In this document: positions 1 through 11,073 of the stretch, one piece after another
How positions within the stretch are numbered: position 1 is the stretch's first letter
How the letters are laid out: the number at the start of each line of letters is the position of its first letter
Assembly (NCBI GenBank): GCA_032716605.1
Contig: CM064480.1
Coordinates: 45,786,400 to 45,850,399, forward strand
Origin: Paralithodes platypus
Taxonomy: Eukaryota > Arthropoda > Malacostraca > Decapoda > Lithodidae
Direction: 5' to 3'
DNA: 64,000 nucleotides
Made by a program: the position numbers and the translations under genes
The notes under the pieces: model-generated
The model's input: the letters and a program-made list of their open reading frames with translations, nothing else
Databases searched by the model: none
What the model was told of the DNA's origin: nothing

Positions 1-43
1 TTCTGATAATTCTTGTGATAATAGAATTAATAATGTAACTCAC

Positions 44-158
44 TAAAGTATACAACACGTCCCTGGATGATAGCTCGGCTTAGGTCGTCGGTAGTCTTGA
101 ATGAATCCTTGAAGGCCAGGCGGGCACCAATTTTCCCAAGAGATCCCCCTGTGCGGTT
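44..158 (-). CDS. Candidate internal exon of an unrecognised gene
   Basis: On the minus strand a pyrimidine-rich acceptor ending in AG at about 159 is followed by 115 nt of open frame, then a strong donor (GTGAGT at 38-43). The 38 complete codons read NRTGGSLGKIGARLAFK and onward, ending in RVVYF. The peptide is compositionally protein-like, but I do not recognise the family. The opposite strand is also open here, so this could be chance. It lies downstream of the SLC25A46 stop codon on the same strand, so if real it belongs to another gene or is an isolated gene remnant. Bases 159-326 show nothing else that I can identify. Confidence 0.3.
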
Positions 159-551
159 CTGTAGGTCAAAGGGAGGGTTAATCAAAGGGGGTCACCGGCA
201 TTTTTTTATCTTTCTCTCCTTGTCTCTCATTCCCTGGCTTGTATCCATTCGGCCCCATTCAGCCAACTGTTTTAAGACGTTTATCCCCATCCAGGTGTCG
301 ATTTCTTCCTGGCGAGCGATAGCGAGCCAGCATAAGAACATAAAAACATAAGAAAATGGGAGTCTGCAGAAAGCCGATTGGCCTAAGCAAGGCAGATCCC
401 TGTCCCACACAAGCCCAGTTCAATTACAAAGCCCAATTATAGGCTCAACACTCTAATACCCTGAGGATCATCTTACCAAAACGGTTAGAGATTAACGCAG
501 GATTACGGGGATCTGCAGAGCGCTGATTTGCCCAACCCTGCTGATCCCCCT

Positions 552-3500
552 TCACACCCAACCCTTCTCGTCCATATGCTTATCCAATTTTATCTTAAAG
601 CTCCCTATCGTTTTTAATCCCACTATAGCACTTGGTAGTCCATTCCACCCATCTACAACTCTGTTACCAAACCAATATTTGCCTATATCTTTTCTGAAAC
701 GAAATGTATCTAATTTGAAACCATTGGTACGAGTTCTTTCGCTATCACTGAGCTTTAGTATATTTGTCATGTCCCCTTTGTTAATCCCACTAACCCACTT
801 GAACACCTCTATCATATCCCCTCTAACTCTGCGTCTCTCGAACGAATGTAAGCCTAATTTCTTCAACCTTTCTTTATACGGAAGATTTCTAATATTATGG
901 ATCATTTTTGTCATTCTACGTTGTACTCTTTCCAATGAATCTATGTCCATTCTGTAAGAAGGACACCAAAATTGAACAGCATAATCCATATGGGGTCTCA
1001 CTAATGACAAGTAAAATTTTAAGATAACATCAGCAGTTCTGTTACTCACACTCCTAGAGATGAACCCGAGAATCCTGTTTGCCTTGTTTCGAACGCTTAT
1101 ACACTGTTCTCTAGGCTTCAAATCATTGCTAACAAACACACCTAGATCTTTCTCACAATTCGAGTTTTCTAATTCCATATTAGCTAGTTTATATTTAACA
1201 TTTGTATGCATCTTCCCTATCTTTAATACCTTGCATTTGTCAATGTTAAACTTTATCTGCCTATTTACTGACCATTCGTGTAAGGTATCTAGATCCCTTT
1301 GGAGGCACTCTATATCTCTATCTGAATCAATTGTTCTCCCCATTTTGGTATCGTCTGCAAATTTACTTATCCTACTAGTTATACCTAAATCAAGGTCATT
1401 TATGTATATAACCAAAAACAGAGGACCTAATACAGATCCCTGGGGGACACCACTTTTGACTGCTCCCCATTCTGACTTCGTACCATTTATGCTGACTCTC
1501 TGCTTCCTACCAATTAACCATGACCTAATACATCCCAACAACGCCCCACCTATTCCATGCGCCTCAACCTTTCTCATCAATCTCTCATGGGGGACTCTGT
1601 CGAAAGCTTTACTGAAATCTAAATATTATATCATTATGACTTGTCATTATCTACTGCTTCATATACCTCTGAGAAAAAACTAAGCAAATTAGTAAGGCAA
1701 GAACGTCCCTGAGTGAATCCATGCTGAGAAGAATTTATTAAATTAAATGTATCTAAGTGGTTTCTAATTTTACTAGCAATAATTGACTCTAGTAGCTTTC
1801 CTATGATTGATGTAAGACTAATGGGACGGTAATTGGATGCTATGGATTTGTCACCTTTTTTGAAGATCGGAACTACGTTTGCAAGCTTCCAAGCTTCTGG
1901 AACTATACCTGTCTCCAATGACTTGTTAAATAAAAATGTTAATGGGTAACTTAACTCATCCCTACATTCTTTTAATACTCTAGCATATACCTCATCAGGA
2001 CCAGGCGATTTATGAGGTTTCAGTCTGTCAATTTCCTTAAGCACATCATTTCTACTTATAATAACCGTACTTAACCTATTTTCTATACTACCGCTATATA
2101 CCTTACGGACTTCTGGAAACTGTGCCAAATTTTCATTAGTGAAAACGGAAAGAAATTGACTATTTAATGTACTGCACATTTCTAATTCATTTTCTGTCAT
2201 TTCTCCTATCGAAGTTTTAAGGGGACCAATTACATCTCTAACCTTGGATTTATATAGTTGGTAAAAAGCTTTAGGATTATTTTTTGAGTCATTGGCAACC
2301 TTAATTTCATAATTTCTTTTTTCTTTCCTAATATCCTTTTTTACCTGTCTTGATAGATTCTGATAGTAAGCAAGTAGGTGAATTTCGCCTTTCCTAATTT
2401 TTCTATATATTCCTCTCTTTTGTCCTAGAAGATCTAATAGTCTATTATTCATCCATTTGGGTTGGTTCTGTGTTGATCTAAATTTTCTTTTGGGGATGTA
2501 TTTATTTTGTGCATTGAATACTGACTCGATAAAATTATCGTATGTATCTACCAAGGTTGACGTCTCTTCCTGACTTAAGATGACAGGTGCCTGAGAAGGG
2601 GTACACTCATTTGGACACCTGGATCGACTTAATTTTTTTACCATAGGGTCAGCTAATAGGGCTCTTCTTAACCCACCATAATTGGCTTTTCTGAAGTCAG
2701 GTATTAATGTTGTATTCTCTCTGGTATTACCTTTCCATTGTATATTAAAATACACAGAATTGTGGTCACTATTTCCTAGGTGGTCCCCTATCTCTACATT
2801 ATTTACCATATGTTCATTGTTACTGAAAACTAAATCGAGAATATTATTACCTCTAGTCGGCGTATCTATGAATTGAAATAAAAAACTATCTTGTACTACC
2901 TCTATAAACTCCTCAGAATCAGAGTCTCCTATTTGATGCTGCCAATCTATATTCGGAAAATTAAAATCCCCCACAATGCACACATTGCTAAATCTTGATG
3001 CCATTTTAATTTCCTCCCATAATGACGTTCCGTCATTTCTACTCATATTAAATTTTGGCGGTCTTTACATAACTCCAATAACTATGGTCTCACTACCTTC
3101 GTTAACCTCTACCCAAACACTTTCATTATCGTTATTTAGTCTAATACCTGATTTAATACAGCTTTTTAATGTACTCCTGACAAACACTGCTATACCGCCA
3201 CCCGTCTTACTTGTTCGGTCATATTTAAACAAACTATATCCTGGTATATCAAATTCTGCTAAAAAATGCCTGGTTTCTGTATTAATCCACGTTTCAGTTA
3301 GCGCTAATATGTCTATATTTTCTTTGCTAACAAGGGCTCTAAGTTGGTTCATTTTGTTACATAGACTCCTACAGTTTGTGTAATATACTCTCAATTTACT
3401 TCTTTTCTTTATACCTAATTTACCTTTATTTCTAACGACATTTCAATCTTCCGTTGCACCATCACTACTATCATTTGCAATATAGTCATCATTTTTAGCA

Positions 3501-3590
3501 TGAGACTGAATATCCTTATCGCTTTCGCCTGACGCTAAAATTGTTTCATTTAACCTCTCATTTACACTCTCAATATTTCTGTTCAAAACC
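552..3590 (-). pseudogene. CR1 ORF2: APE endonuclease and reverse transcriptase, broken
   Basis: The N-terminal third carries an apurinic/apyrimidinic-type endonuclease: VYYTNCRSLCNKMNQL, then LTETWIN, GGGIAVFVR and GDFNFPNIDW. The reverse transcriptase follows, with DEVYARVLKEC, NYRPISLTS, the DFSKAFDRVP block and the catalytic FADD (1350-1361). The C-terminal part has the WCPSYRMDIDSLERVQRRMT segment typical of CR1. Damage includes an in-frame TGA near 3449, a TAA near 3065, and a TAA plus a 2-nt deletion near 1630 relative to copy 2. Otherwise the frame is long and close to the other copies, which suggests recent insertion. It makes the cDNA and nicks target DNA in functional relatives. 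Confidence 0.9.
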
Positions 3591-4617
3591 CCACAACCAC
3601 CCTATCTAAAGAACTAGCTAATGTAGAAACCCCTAACCGTGAAAGATGAACCCCATCCCTTGCGTACATCCCATCTCTCCCATAGAAACTATCCCAGTTA
3701 TCAATGAATGGTATTGCTTTTTCTTTGCAATATTTCTCCAAACGGCAATTGACACCAATCGCCCTGGATGTCCATTCCTTGGGAACTCCTCTTCTGGGTA
3801 GGATACAATGTACTACAGGGATCCCTCCCTTCATCCTAACCTTATCTAACACATCCCGATACTGCTGCAGCAGTTCCTCACTTCTACCCTTACCAACATC
3901 GTTACTCCCGGCACTGAGACAGATAATGGGGTTATCTCCACTATCTTCCAAGATGTGGTCCATCTTCTCTAAAACCCTCCCAACTCCATGGCCAGGCAGA
4001 CACACAACCTTCCTAAGTTTAGTGCGGGTAGCCCTAACTAAATGTCTTACCATGGAGTCGCCCACAATCGACACAGACTTACCTTCTCGGGACACAGACT
4101 TACCTTTCCCTCGGGAGGATCCAGCAGCTGCAGTTGGAGAACCCCCGGTGGTGGCAAAAGCTCCCTACCACGGTGGTGGGGGTGGTGGTGGTGGTAGGTA
4201 GCACAGCGTCAGCGGTTGGAGCTGATCACATTCGTCTCGCAAAGGAGAGAATGTATTTGTCACACTCATACCTATTCTACTATCCTGCTTCTTGAGTGTG
4301 ACTTTCCCACTCGTATTTTTAACAACCTGCCATGAATACAATTTTTCATCAACTTCCTCCCTTTTCCCCTTCGACTTAATTTCCTCTTGGCTAAGCTTGA
4401 AAGCTAGATTTTCGTCTTTAATCAAATCCACTTCCCTCTGAAGTTTAACATTAACCTCCCTTAGAGCCAAGACCTCCTCCTTCACCACAACCATCTCTTC
4501 CCTTACCTGACGAATAAGATGATGCAGTTCAGTAAAGGACTCGCACTCCATACCTGACATGATCCCAAAAAGCTTAGCGAGGAGCAAACAACTAAGTACA
4601 GAAAACAAAAAAGTCAA
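3583..4617 (-). pseudogene. CR1 ORF1: coiled-coil plus SGNH-hydrolase protein, one in-frame amber stop
   Basis: The first 150 codons (4617-4165) start with a hydrophobic stretch, then a heptad-rich segment (HHLIRQVREEMVVVKEEVLALR and beyond, a likely coiled coil), and end in a run of prolines. After a single TAG at 4165-4167 the same frame continues to 3583 with an SGNH/GDSL-hydrolase-like domain: block I VGDSMVRH, a later SAGSNDVG block, and block V DGVHLSRLG with the DxxH pair. Esterase-like domains in ORF1 are known from CR1 and L2 LINEs, where they are thought to aid RNP or membrane interaction. Only one base change separates the two halves, so ORF1 was probably one protein of about 345 residues. 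The stop codon TGA at 3583-3585 overlaps the start region of ORF2. Confidence 0.85.
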
Positions 4618-4689
4618 CTAACAGCTAAAAACTGAGCTAAAACACTTTTATATATACACGAGTGCACTGCCTCCAAACACAGGTAGGTG

Positions 4690-4875
4690 CGTATGGTCAC
4701 TGGGTCACAAGCAGGTGGTCCGGGCAGGACCATGATGCGTGCGCTCATGATGAAGGCTCCTCAGATTTAAATGCTCTGCGCGGTAGATTCAAACTACGGC
4801 GAATTAGTGTTTGAAGAGGATGCCTTATGTAATAGGCATGTTCGTCAATGATGGAGGGGCCACTAATAAATAGCA
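4690..4875 (+). repeat. Dispersed repeat, inverted copy at 61720-61860
   Basis: The block containing gtcaatgatggaggggccac, a Y/R-rich centre and atgatgcgtgcgctcatgat is found as a diverged reverse complement at 61720-61860. In both places it lies a few hundred bases 5' of a CR1 copy and antisense to it. It could be part of a CR1 5' region or an independent short repeat. No coding potential was seen. Confidence 0.6.
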
Positions 4876-4975
4876 TATTTTGAATATGGGAATATTCATA
4901 CAGTGCTATTTAATCAGGGAACAATGAGGGTATTTTATTGACGTTTCGGTGGGCTTGTGGTAATGCACTGATACC

Positions 4976-5677
4976 AGGTACAGTCAACGACAGAACTTGT
5001 TGTCATGGCCTGAGGCAATGTGTTAGTTCACTTATCTTTTAATAGATGGCCCTTTAATCGCTTCTAATAAAAGGGGGCGGGGTTAGAATAGAGGTTGGAA
5101 GGAGGAGTCAAACGTGTGTGTGTGTGTTCTAGAACAGCACTCAGAATAACTTTATTTTAACATAACACACAGGCTGTATTATTAGACTAGCCCATGCCGG
5201 ATCACAAATAAGTAACACACATCAGGTGTTGCGTTATTTATGGAATTTAATAATCAGACAATCAAGTTTCTATCCTTCGAACTTCCCATTCCCCCCTCCT
5301 CCCCTTCTCTCTGCTGCCTTCCCCAGGTACAGTCAACGAGAGAACTTGTTGTCATGGCCTGAGGCAATGTGTTAGTTCACTTATCTTTTAATAGATGGCC
5401 CTTTAATCGCTTCTAATAAAAGGGGGCGGGGTTAGTATAGAGGTTGGAAGGAGGAGGAGTCAAACGTGTGTGTGTGTGTGTTCTAGAACAGCACTCAGAA
5501 TAACTTTATTTTAACATAACACACAGGCTGTATTATTAGACTAGCCCATGCCGGATCACAAATAAGTAACACACATCAGGTGTTGCATTATTTATGGAAT
5601 TTAATATACAGACAATCAAGTTTCTATCCTTCGAACTTCCCATTCCCCCTCCTCCCCTTCTCTCTGCTGCCTTCCCC
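4976..5677. repeat. Tandem duplication of a unit of about 350 bp
   Basis: Unit 1 (4976-5324) and unit 2 (5325-5677) begin with aggtacagtcaacga and are nearly identical throughout, differing mainly by a few indels including the length of the (GT)n run. Each ends in a pyrimidine-rich stretch. The duplication is head to tail with no spacer. No ORF is conserved between units. Confidence 0.9.
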
Positions 5678-6219
5678 TATCTCCCCCCTTCTTTTTCTCT
5701 CCCCCTTCTCTCTCCTAACCGAATATATAATTTACCTCATCGTCGTGTTCAAAGCTGTCCATAAAAATATCTTTGGTGTTTTAATAATACTGTTCTTTTT
5801 ACCTCTACTGATTCTCAATTATTAACTCGTATTCTATTATTTACCTTATACAATGTGTTATAGAAAATAAATATATACAGTATGCTCCGTTGCAAAACAC
5901 TCAAAGTTGCCAACCTTGGCGTCCTGGTTAGTGTAAACAATCGTATACATATATAAGTAATTGAAACGGGATGTTACAATCCACGCATTTAGACAAGTTG
6001 GATCACATTGTAATCTAGCTTTGACCAAATGATAACCAAATATATATATCATAAAGACAAGATAATATCGGACCAGTTAGAGAAAACACTTTAGATGAGC
6101 CGAAACGTGTTTTTTTTTGTAATAAACACAAATTTTTATATTAGAGTAAAAAAAAAAAATCTTCCATACCACTATTCACAGCACTGTGGTTGACCAATTC
6201 ATAATCTACCTTAACATGT
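5678..6219. other. No gene seen
   Basis: AT-rich sequence with a pyrimidine-rich start, a poly(T) run near 6111 and a poly(A) run near 6149. The last bases, 6207-6219, are the left target-site duplication of the next element. Confidence 0.7.
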
Positions 6220-6764
6220 TGTTGTTGTTGTTGTTCCCCAAGCTGCCTGGCCGAACAGCCCCAAGGCCCCGTTGAAGGCCAAGGCCATAACCGAGCGCCC
6301 CCACAGAACCCTCCCTGCCGACCACAATAAAGCCTGGGTGACCGAAGCCACTCCATGGCGGGGAGCTAAGGAGGGTGCGGAAACGCCCGGGAAACCAAAG
6401 ACCGACCCAGGGCCCTGTGCCCCTCAGCAATTATGAAGAGAAAGTTGAGGGGCAAAGGAAAAATGTGACGCTTTGGCTTCCAATCTTGGTAGATTGGGAG
6501 GTCAATCCACGGAAGAGGCGCCGTCACTTGAGATCTAGAAAATATATTAGTAAAAGGAACAGTCAGAGTAAGCTATGGGTATGGCAGAGATCGCTCAGTT
6601 CTCACTCTGATAGACCAGCCCATCACCACATGACTAGAACCCAATCCTCTCAGCATCAGCTAGGAAAGGCCCTAGAAAGCCGCCTTTGGCGTGGGGATAG
6701 CTCCCCTATGTCAACCCCTTTCGGGGTTGGGCATCCGCCTACCTAAACATGTCATATTACATAT
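6220..6764 (-). mobile_element. Full-length member of the LINE-derived (AAC)n-tailed non-autonomous family
   Basis: The 545-bp insertion is flanked by a 13-bp target-site duplication (TACCTTAACATGT at 6207-6219 and 6765-6777). On the minus strand it ends in TGTTCGGCCAGGCAGCTTGG, then GGAACAACAACAACAAC. It is the longest copy in the window, so its 5' end (near 6764) is probably the family's true start. It has no long ORF. Its 3' end matches the end of the autonomous LINE at 54270-58244, and its middle is related to that LINE's first 200 bases, so it looks like an internally deleted LINE mobilised in trans. Confidence 0.85.
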
Positions 6765-6777
6765 TACCTTAACATGT

Positions 6778-7624
6778 AATATGACACGCTATGATTATTG
6801 CATTATACTTTTCTCAGTGGATTCTTAATTACTAGCTTAATTACTGTGGCTTCCCATTATCAGTAAACAGTTCGGCGTTACCCATTGTAATGATTTACTA
6901 TAAAGTAAGTCATCAAATTGAACAATTAACGATAATCCAAGTAATCTTGTTATGTTGTTTTAAAGTTGATATACTGTAAATTGTTTAGGCTTTTATATTT
7001 TACTTCGTATTGTTTAAATTATCGTCCAAACATAATTAAAAGTATACTATAGCTCTGTGCATGTTACCTTGAATTTAATTTAATATGTATTATTTCACCA
7101 TCATTATGTTACGGTGAACATTGGAAACACATACACATTATATAATACATATAAAGGGATCTTAAAAGTAAACATTTACAATTTATATTTATGAAATCAA
7201 TATGATCTCCACCCACAAGCTGCATCAACTACCTCCTGTATTCTCGTTGGAGCTGATTGAAACATTTTCCAACTTATATTAGGGCGGCAACGGATTCCCC
7301 CCCCCCCCCCCCCTGCCCCCCGATCCCACTCCTCCCGCCCTTTCCAATCCTAACCTGAACCACATTCCACTCCATGACATGATGGCCCACAAATTCTCTA
7401 TTGGGTTCATGTCACACACCCTTGTGGACCAGCTAAACCCCGGATGGGGTCAGGTCAGGTGAAGGTATTGAAGGATAAGCCTTCACAACGGCACCTCGTA
7501 GCTACTTTCTACTTTTCCTATTTTCTGAAGAGTGTAGAGAGGGGAGAAGGGGTGTTGGAGAGAGACGAAGTTGTTATAGTGGCTTTGTTATGTGTGTTAT
7601 TAGTCTGTATACGTCGTAAGGCTC
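6778..7624. other. No gene seen; poly(C) tract
   Basis: AT-rich unique-looking sequence to about 7200, then a poly(C) run near 7300-7315 and a GC-richer stretch. The short frames here have no recognisable similarity. Confidence 0.6.
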
Positions 7625-7663
7625 AGGATGGCCATGACACGCAGTGCGTGTCATGGCCATCCT
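7625..7663. repeat. Perfect 39-nt palindrome followed by poly(T)
   Basis: Two 19-nt arms (AGGATGGCCATGACACGCA and its exact reverse complement) flank a single G. A run of 12 T follows directly. It would form a very stable hairpin in RNA or single-stranded DNA. Confidence 0.9.
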
Positions 7664-7702
7664 TTTTTTTTTTTTACGAATATTAAATTATTAACTATTT
7701 AA

Positions 7703-7940
7703 CCTTCCAAGACACGAGGACACATTTCCTTTCAGGTTTCTGATTATTATTAGACGATTTTATTCAGATTGGGGAGGGTATATGGCATATACCCTCCCCA
7801 ATCTGAATTACTATATGGAAGTCAGGGTGAATTAAGATAGCCTTGACCCTTTGAATTTTCATAGTTCCGTCCTAAGCTGTATAAAATCGTCTAATGATAG
7901 CCAGAGTAGACTATAAAAATGCATCAGGATCCTCAAAGAG
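7703..7940. mobile_element. TTAA-flanked MITE, copy 1, with a perfect internal palindrome
   Basis: Flanked by TTAA at 7699-7702 and 7941-7944. Left end CCTTCCAAGACACGAGGAC; right end, read inward, CTCTTTGAGGATCCTGATGC. Inner inverted copies of TTAGACGATTTTAT and ATAAAATCGTCTAA lie at about 7752 and 7880. Just inside the left one is a palindrome with 23-nt arms (starting ATTCAGATTGGGGAGGG) around one G. There is no ORF. TTAA targets and ends beginning CCC/CCT are typical of piggyBac-related non-autonomous elements. Confidence 0.75.
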
Positions 7941-7944
7941 TTAA

Positions 7945-8156
7945 CCCTTTCGAGATCGAGGACGCACTTGTTAATTTTGTTTTAGCCAATATAAGACGAT
8001 TGTATTTAGATTGGGAGGGATCTCTGGGAGTTAGGTTAATTGGTATCATATTTACCCATCTAGCTGTTCAAAATCCCTCCTACATTGTATAAAATCGCCT
8101 AATGATAGCTATAATATACTGCCAAAAGCCCAACATGCACCAGGATCCTCAAGGGG
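7945..8156. mobile_element. TTAA-flanked MITE, copy 2, sharing a TTAA with copy 1
   Basis: Starts CCCTTTCGAGATCGAGGACG directly after the TTAA that ends copy 1, and ends with TCCTCAAGGGG before TTAA at 8157-8160. The inner motifs (ATAAGACGATTGTAT and TATAAAATCGCCTAATGATA) mirror copy 1, but the two bodies are clearly diverged, so this is not a simple recent duplication. Confidence 0.75.
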
Positions 8157-8362
8157 TTAAATATACCTTTAAATCAACTATGGACCTATGGTATTTATAG
8201 TGTTTTTGTGTGTGTATGTTTCCCAGTGACATCTCACTTAGGCTAGAGTGCGTGTATTTTGTAGTGTATTGGATATTTACTGTGATAATAATTCCTAAAT
8301 GTTGTAACTTCCTACATTTGGTATTTGGGATTTATTAACTAATTGAAAAAACGTTTCCAGGC

Positions 8363-10652
8363 ATGATGGATATAAGGAAGTTCTTTAGGGATCGACAATC
8401 AAATGTCCATTCTCAGAATCCAGCAGACTCCGAAGCAGGACCATCTTCTTTACCCAAATCAAAAGATGCTGGAGCACAAGTATTTGCAAAAGATGATTCT
8501 GGAAAACTGACTTTACCAGAGGGAGCTGGATTGAGTGGCAGCCATATAGATGCACTTCCTGAAGAACCATATCAACCTGATGCTCAAATAATTCCAGTTC
8601 AATGCTTGCTGAAACGTAAGTTGAAATTTCAAAATAAATGGTTTGAAGATTTTCCCTGGTTACACTATGATACAAGTTCCAGTGCAGTATTATGTTTCTT
8701 CTGTGTTCAAGCATCAAAACAGAAACTAACTGATTTGTCTAAGAGATCCGATGATGCCTTTCTCAGTAGCGGATTTAAAAACTGGAAAAAAGCCTTGGAA
8801 CAATTTAAGGCCCACCAAAGATCTCACCATCACAAATTAGCTGTAGGAAACTTGGTGTTTCACAAAGAAAAGCAGTCGGTAAGTGCCCAGTTAAGTACCC
8901 ACATTTTAGCAGAGCAAAGCGTGGCACGAAAGGCACTACTAAAGCTCATTACATCACTGAAATTTCTTGTTCAACAAGGACTAGCAGTAAGAGGACATAA
9001 CATTAATGATGGTAATTTCCAAACTTTATTAGAAATAAGAGAAGATGATGAAGAGTTAAGAAAATGGATAGGCCAGAAAATAAGTTACACTAGTCCTGCC
9101 ATTCAAAATGAAATACTGCAATTGATGAGTAACACATTATTAAGAAGTATTTGCAAGGAAATTAACACTGAATCCCAGGAATTTGGAATTGTGGTAGATG
9201 GAACACAAGACATCCAAGGTGTTGAACAAGAATGTGTATGTATAAGGTATGTGACAAACTCATGCTCTGTTCAAGAAAAATGTATTGGACTTTATGAAAT
9301 GACTTCAACTACAGGAAAATAACTTAGTTCAATGGTGACTGATGTACTCCTCCGATTAGGGTTGCCCATAGAAAATTTAAGATCTCAGACATATGATGGA
9401 GCAAGTAACATGAGTGGTATGCATAAAGGATATCAAGCAGAAATTAAAAATCTTCAACCATTAGCACTGTATGTTCACTGTGGAGCTCATGTAACACACT
9501 TAATCATTTCCAAAGCAGTGCAAGAATCACAAATAGTAAGAAATGCTGTACAGGAACTTGGAACTCTCTACAAGGAATCAGGAAAATTTAAACAGCTTTA
9601 CCTTAAATTACATGCCTCAGACTCCATGCTTGATTCACCCAGTAGTTTGAAACCCATTTGCCCAACTCGTTGGCTTACTCGTTCATCAGCAGTCAAATCT
9701 GTCCTTATGAACTATGGAAATGTGATTGAAGCTCTAACCAGTGCCACAGATAATTTTGAAACAATGACGTCATCAAGAGCTAATGGATTAAACAAAAATT
9801 TCAGTTCACCACACATACTGCTTGGCCTACTTTTAAGCATGCCCATCCTAGATATTCTGGAACGCTTCAACTCAATACTACAAGGCTCGGATATAACTGT
9901 AGCAGGCATGTTGGAAGGGGCAGAGACTGTAAAAAAACAGCTAGAAGGAATTCGTACAGAGGGAAAATTTCATGATATGTTTGAAGAAACCAACAAGAAA
10001 GCTAGTGAGTTAGGTCTTGATTAAGTTATTCTTCCTAGGCCACGAAAGGTACCCAAGAAATATGATAGTAGTTCTACTCTACAACACACTGCTGCTTCAG
10101 CTGAAGATCACTTCAGAATTGAATATTTCAAAATAATTGACAGTGCCCTAGTCAATTTAAAGGAATATTTTTCCTCAACAGATTTGAAAGAGTACTGCAA
10201 GTTAACTGATTCGCTCCTGACAGACAATGTTGATATTGAGGCACTTAGTAAATACCCTGAATTATCTGATTCACATTCCATAAAGCTACAACTTTCCTTT
10301 TTCAAAACTAATTTTCACCCTAACCCTAAGAGTATCAGTGAATGTCAGAAACTATTTCAATCAATGAAGGTTGAGGTGAGAAGGATGTTCCCTCTTGTGG
10401 AAAAACTGTTAAGATTGATATTAATCTCACCTTCATGTTCATGCTCAGCAGAGCGATCTTTCAGCGCTCTTAGACGGCTGAAGACATACATGAGGTCTTC
10501 TATGAGTCAAAAAAAGGCTAAATCATGTCATGATGTGTCATATTCATAAAAATCGTCTGTCAGGAATGGATCCGGTACATCTGGCTAATTTGTTTATAAA
10601 TGAGTCTGCAGATAGTCGCAGGAAATTGTTTGGGAGATATGAGGAAATTTAA
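8363..10652 (+). pseudogene. hAT-family transposase relic (ZMYM1-like, TTF zinc finger)
   Basis: One reading frame from 8363 carries an N-terminal TTF-type zinc-finger region (WFEDFPWLHYD, then LCFFCV, then FKNWKKALEQFKAHQRSHHH), a DUF4371-like RNase H core (GIVVDGTQDIQG and SQTYDGASNMSG), and a C-terminal hAT dimerisation segment (SCSAERSFSALRRLK near 10447). Stops interrupt it at 9320-9322 (TAA) and 10022-10024 (TAA). An extra A in the homopolymer near 10510 shifts the last 45 codons, which end at about 10652. No intron is evident. The domain order is that of zinc finger MYM-type 1-like hAT transposases. Terminal inverted repeats and an 8-bp duplication were not located. It is a dead transposon or a domesticated-gene remnant, not an active gene. 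Confidence 0.85.
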
Positions 10653-11073
10653 ATAGAAAAAAAAACAGTATCATTCCTTCCTCCCTGTCTAGGCTACTAC
10701 TTTCAGGTGTTAACTTATTTCATCCACTTAACAGCTTATTTAATTTCCTTAATTTATAATATTTTACATGTTACTGGGTCATAATCTGCAATAGAGTTTT
10801 AAAGAAAGAAATTATATTTATTTATGTATGCTCTATAAGAGAGACAGAAGTGTTGTTCATGTAATTGCATTATAAATACAGTAATATCAATGTAACTTTA
10901 TATTAATAGACCCTACCAATAGCAGTATTACTTTTCTATATTTAGTAATGCTTTTATGCTTGGATAAGAAATAATGTAAATATGTGCTAGGAATCTCTTT
11001 TTGTCAGGCAATGACTTATCTTTAATATTTTGTTGTAATTAGTATTTGGAGCATAATTGGCCAGATAACGAAT
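10653..11073. other. No gene seen (3' flank of hAT relic)
   Basis: AT-rich, no recognisable repeat. It may include the 3' untranslated end and TIR of the hAT element, but I could not identify either. Confidence 0.5.

Larger units (their letters stand above)
327..4680 (-). mobile_element. CR1-type non-LTR retrotransposon, copy 1, nearly full length
   Basis: Read on the minus strand, the element runs from about 4680 to 327. ORF1 (coiled coil plus SGNH hydrolase) is followed by ORF2 (endonuclease plus reverse transcriptase) and a 225-nt 3' region. It ends in an octamer-type tail (TTCTTATG repeats, seen as cataagaacataaaaacata at 327-350), which is a hallmark of CR1 LINEs. A second copy (11074-13322) and a third (62636-64000) in this window allow frame damage to be located by comparison. 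The exact 5' end is uncertain. Sequence just upstream of ORF1 (4621-4680) is TATA-rich. The copy is defective because both ORFs carry stops. Confidence 0.9.

Noticed and set aside
7625..7675. Bacterial-style intrinsic terminator
   Set aside because: The hairpin plus T run looks like one, but the window is clearly eukaryotic; treated only as a palindrome.
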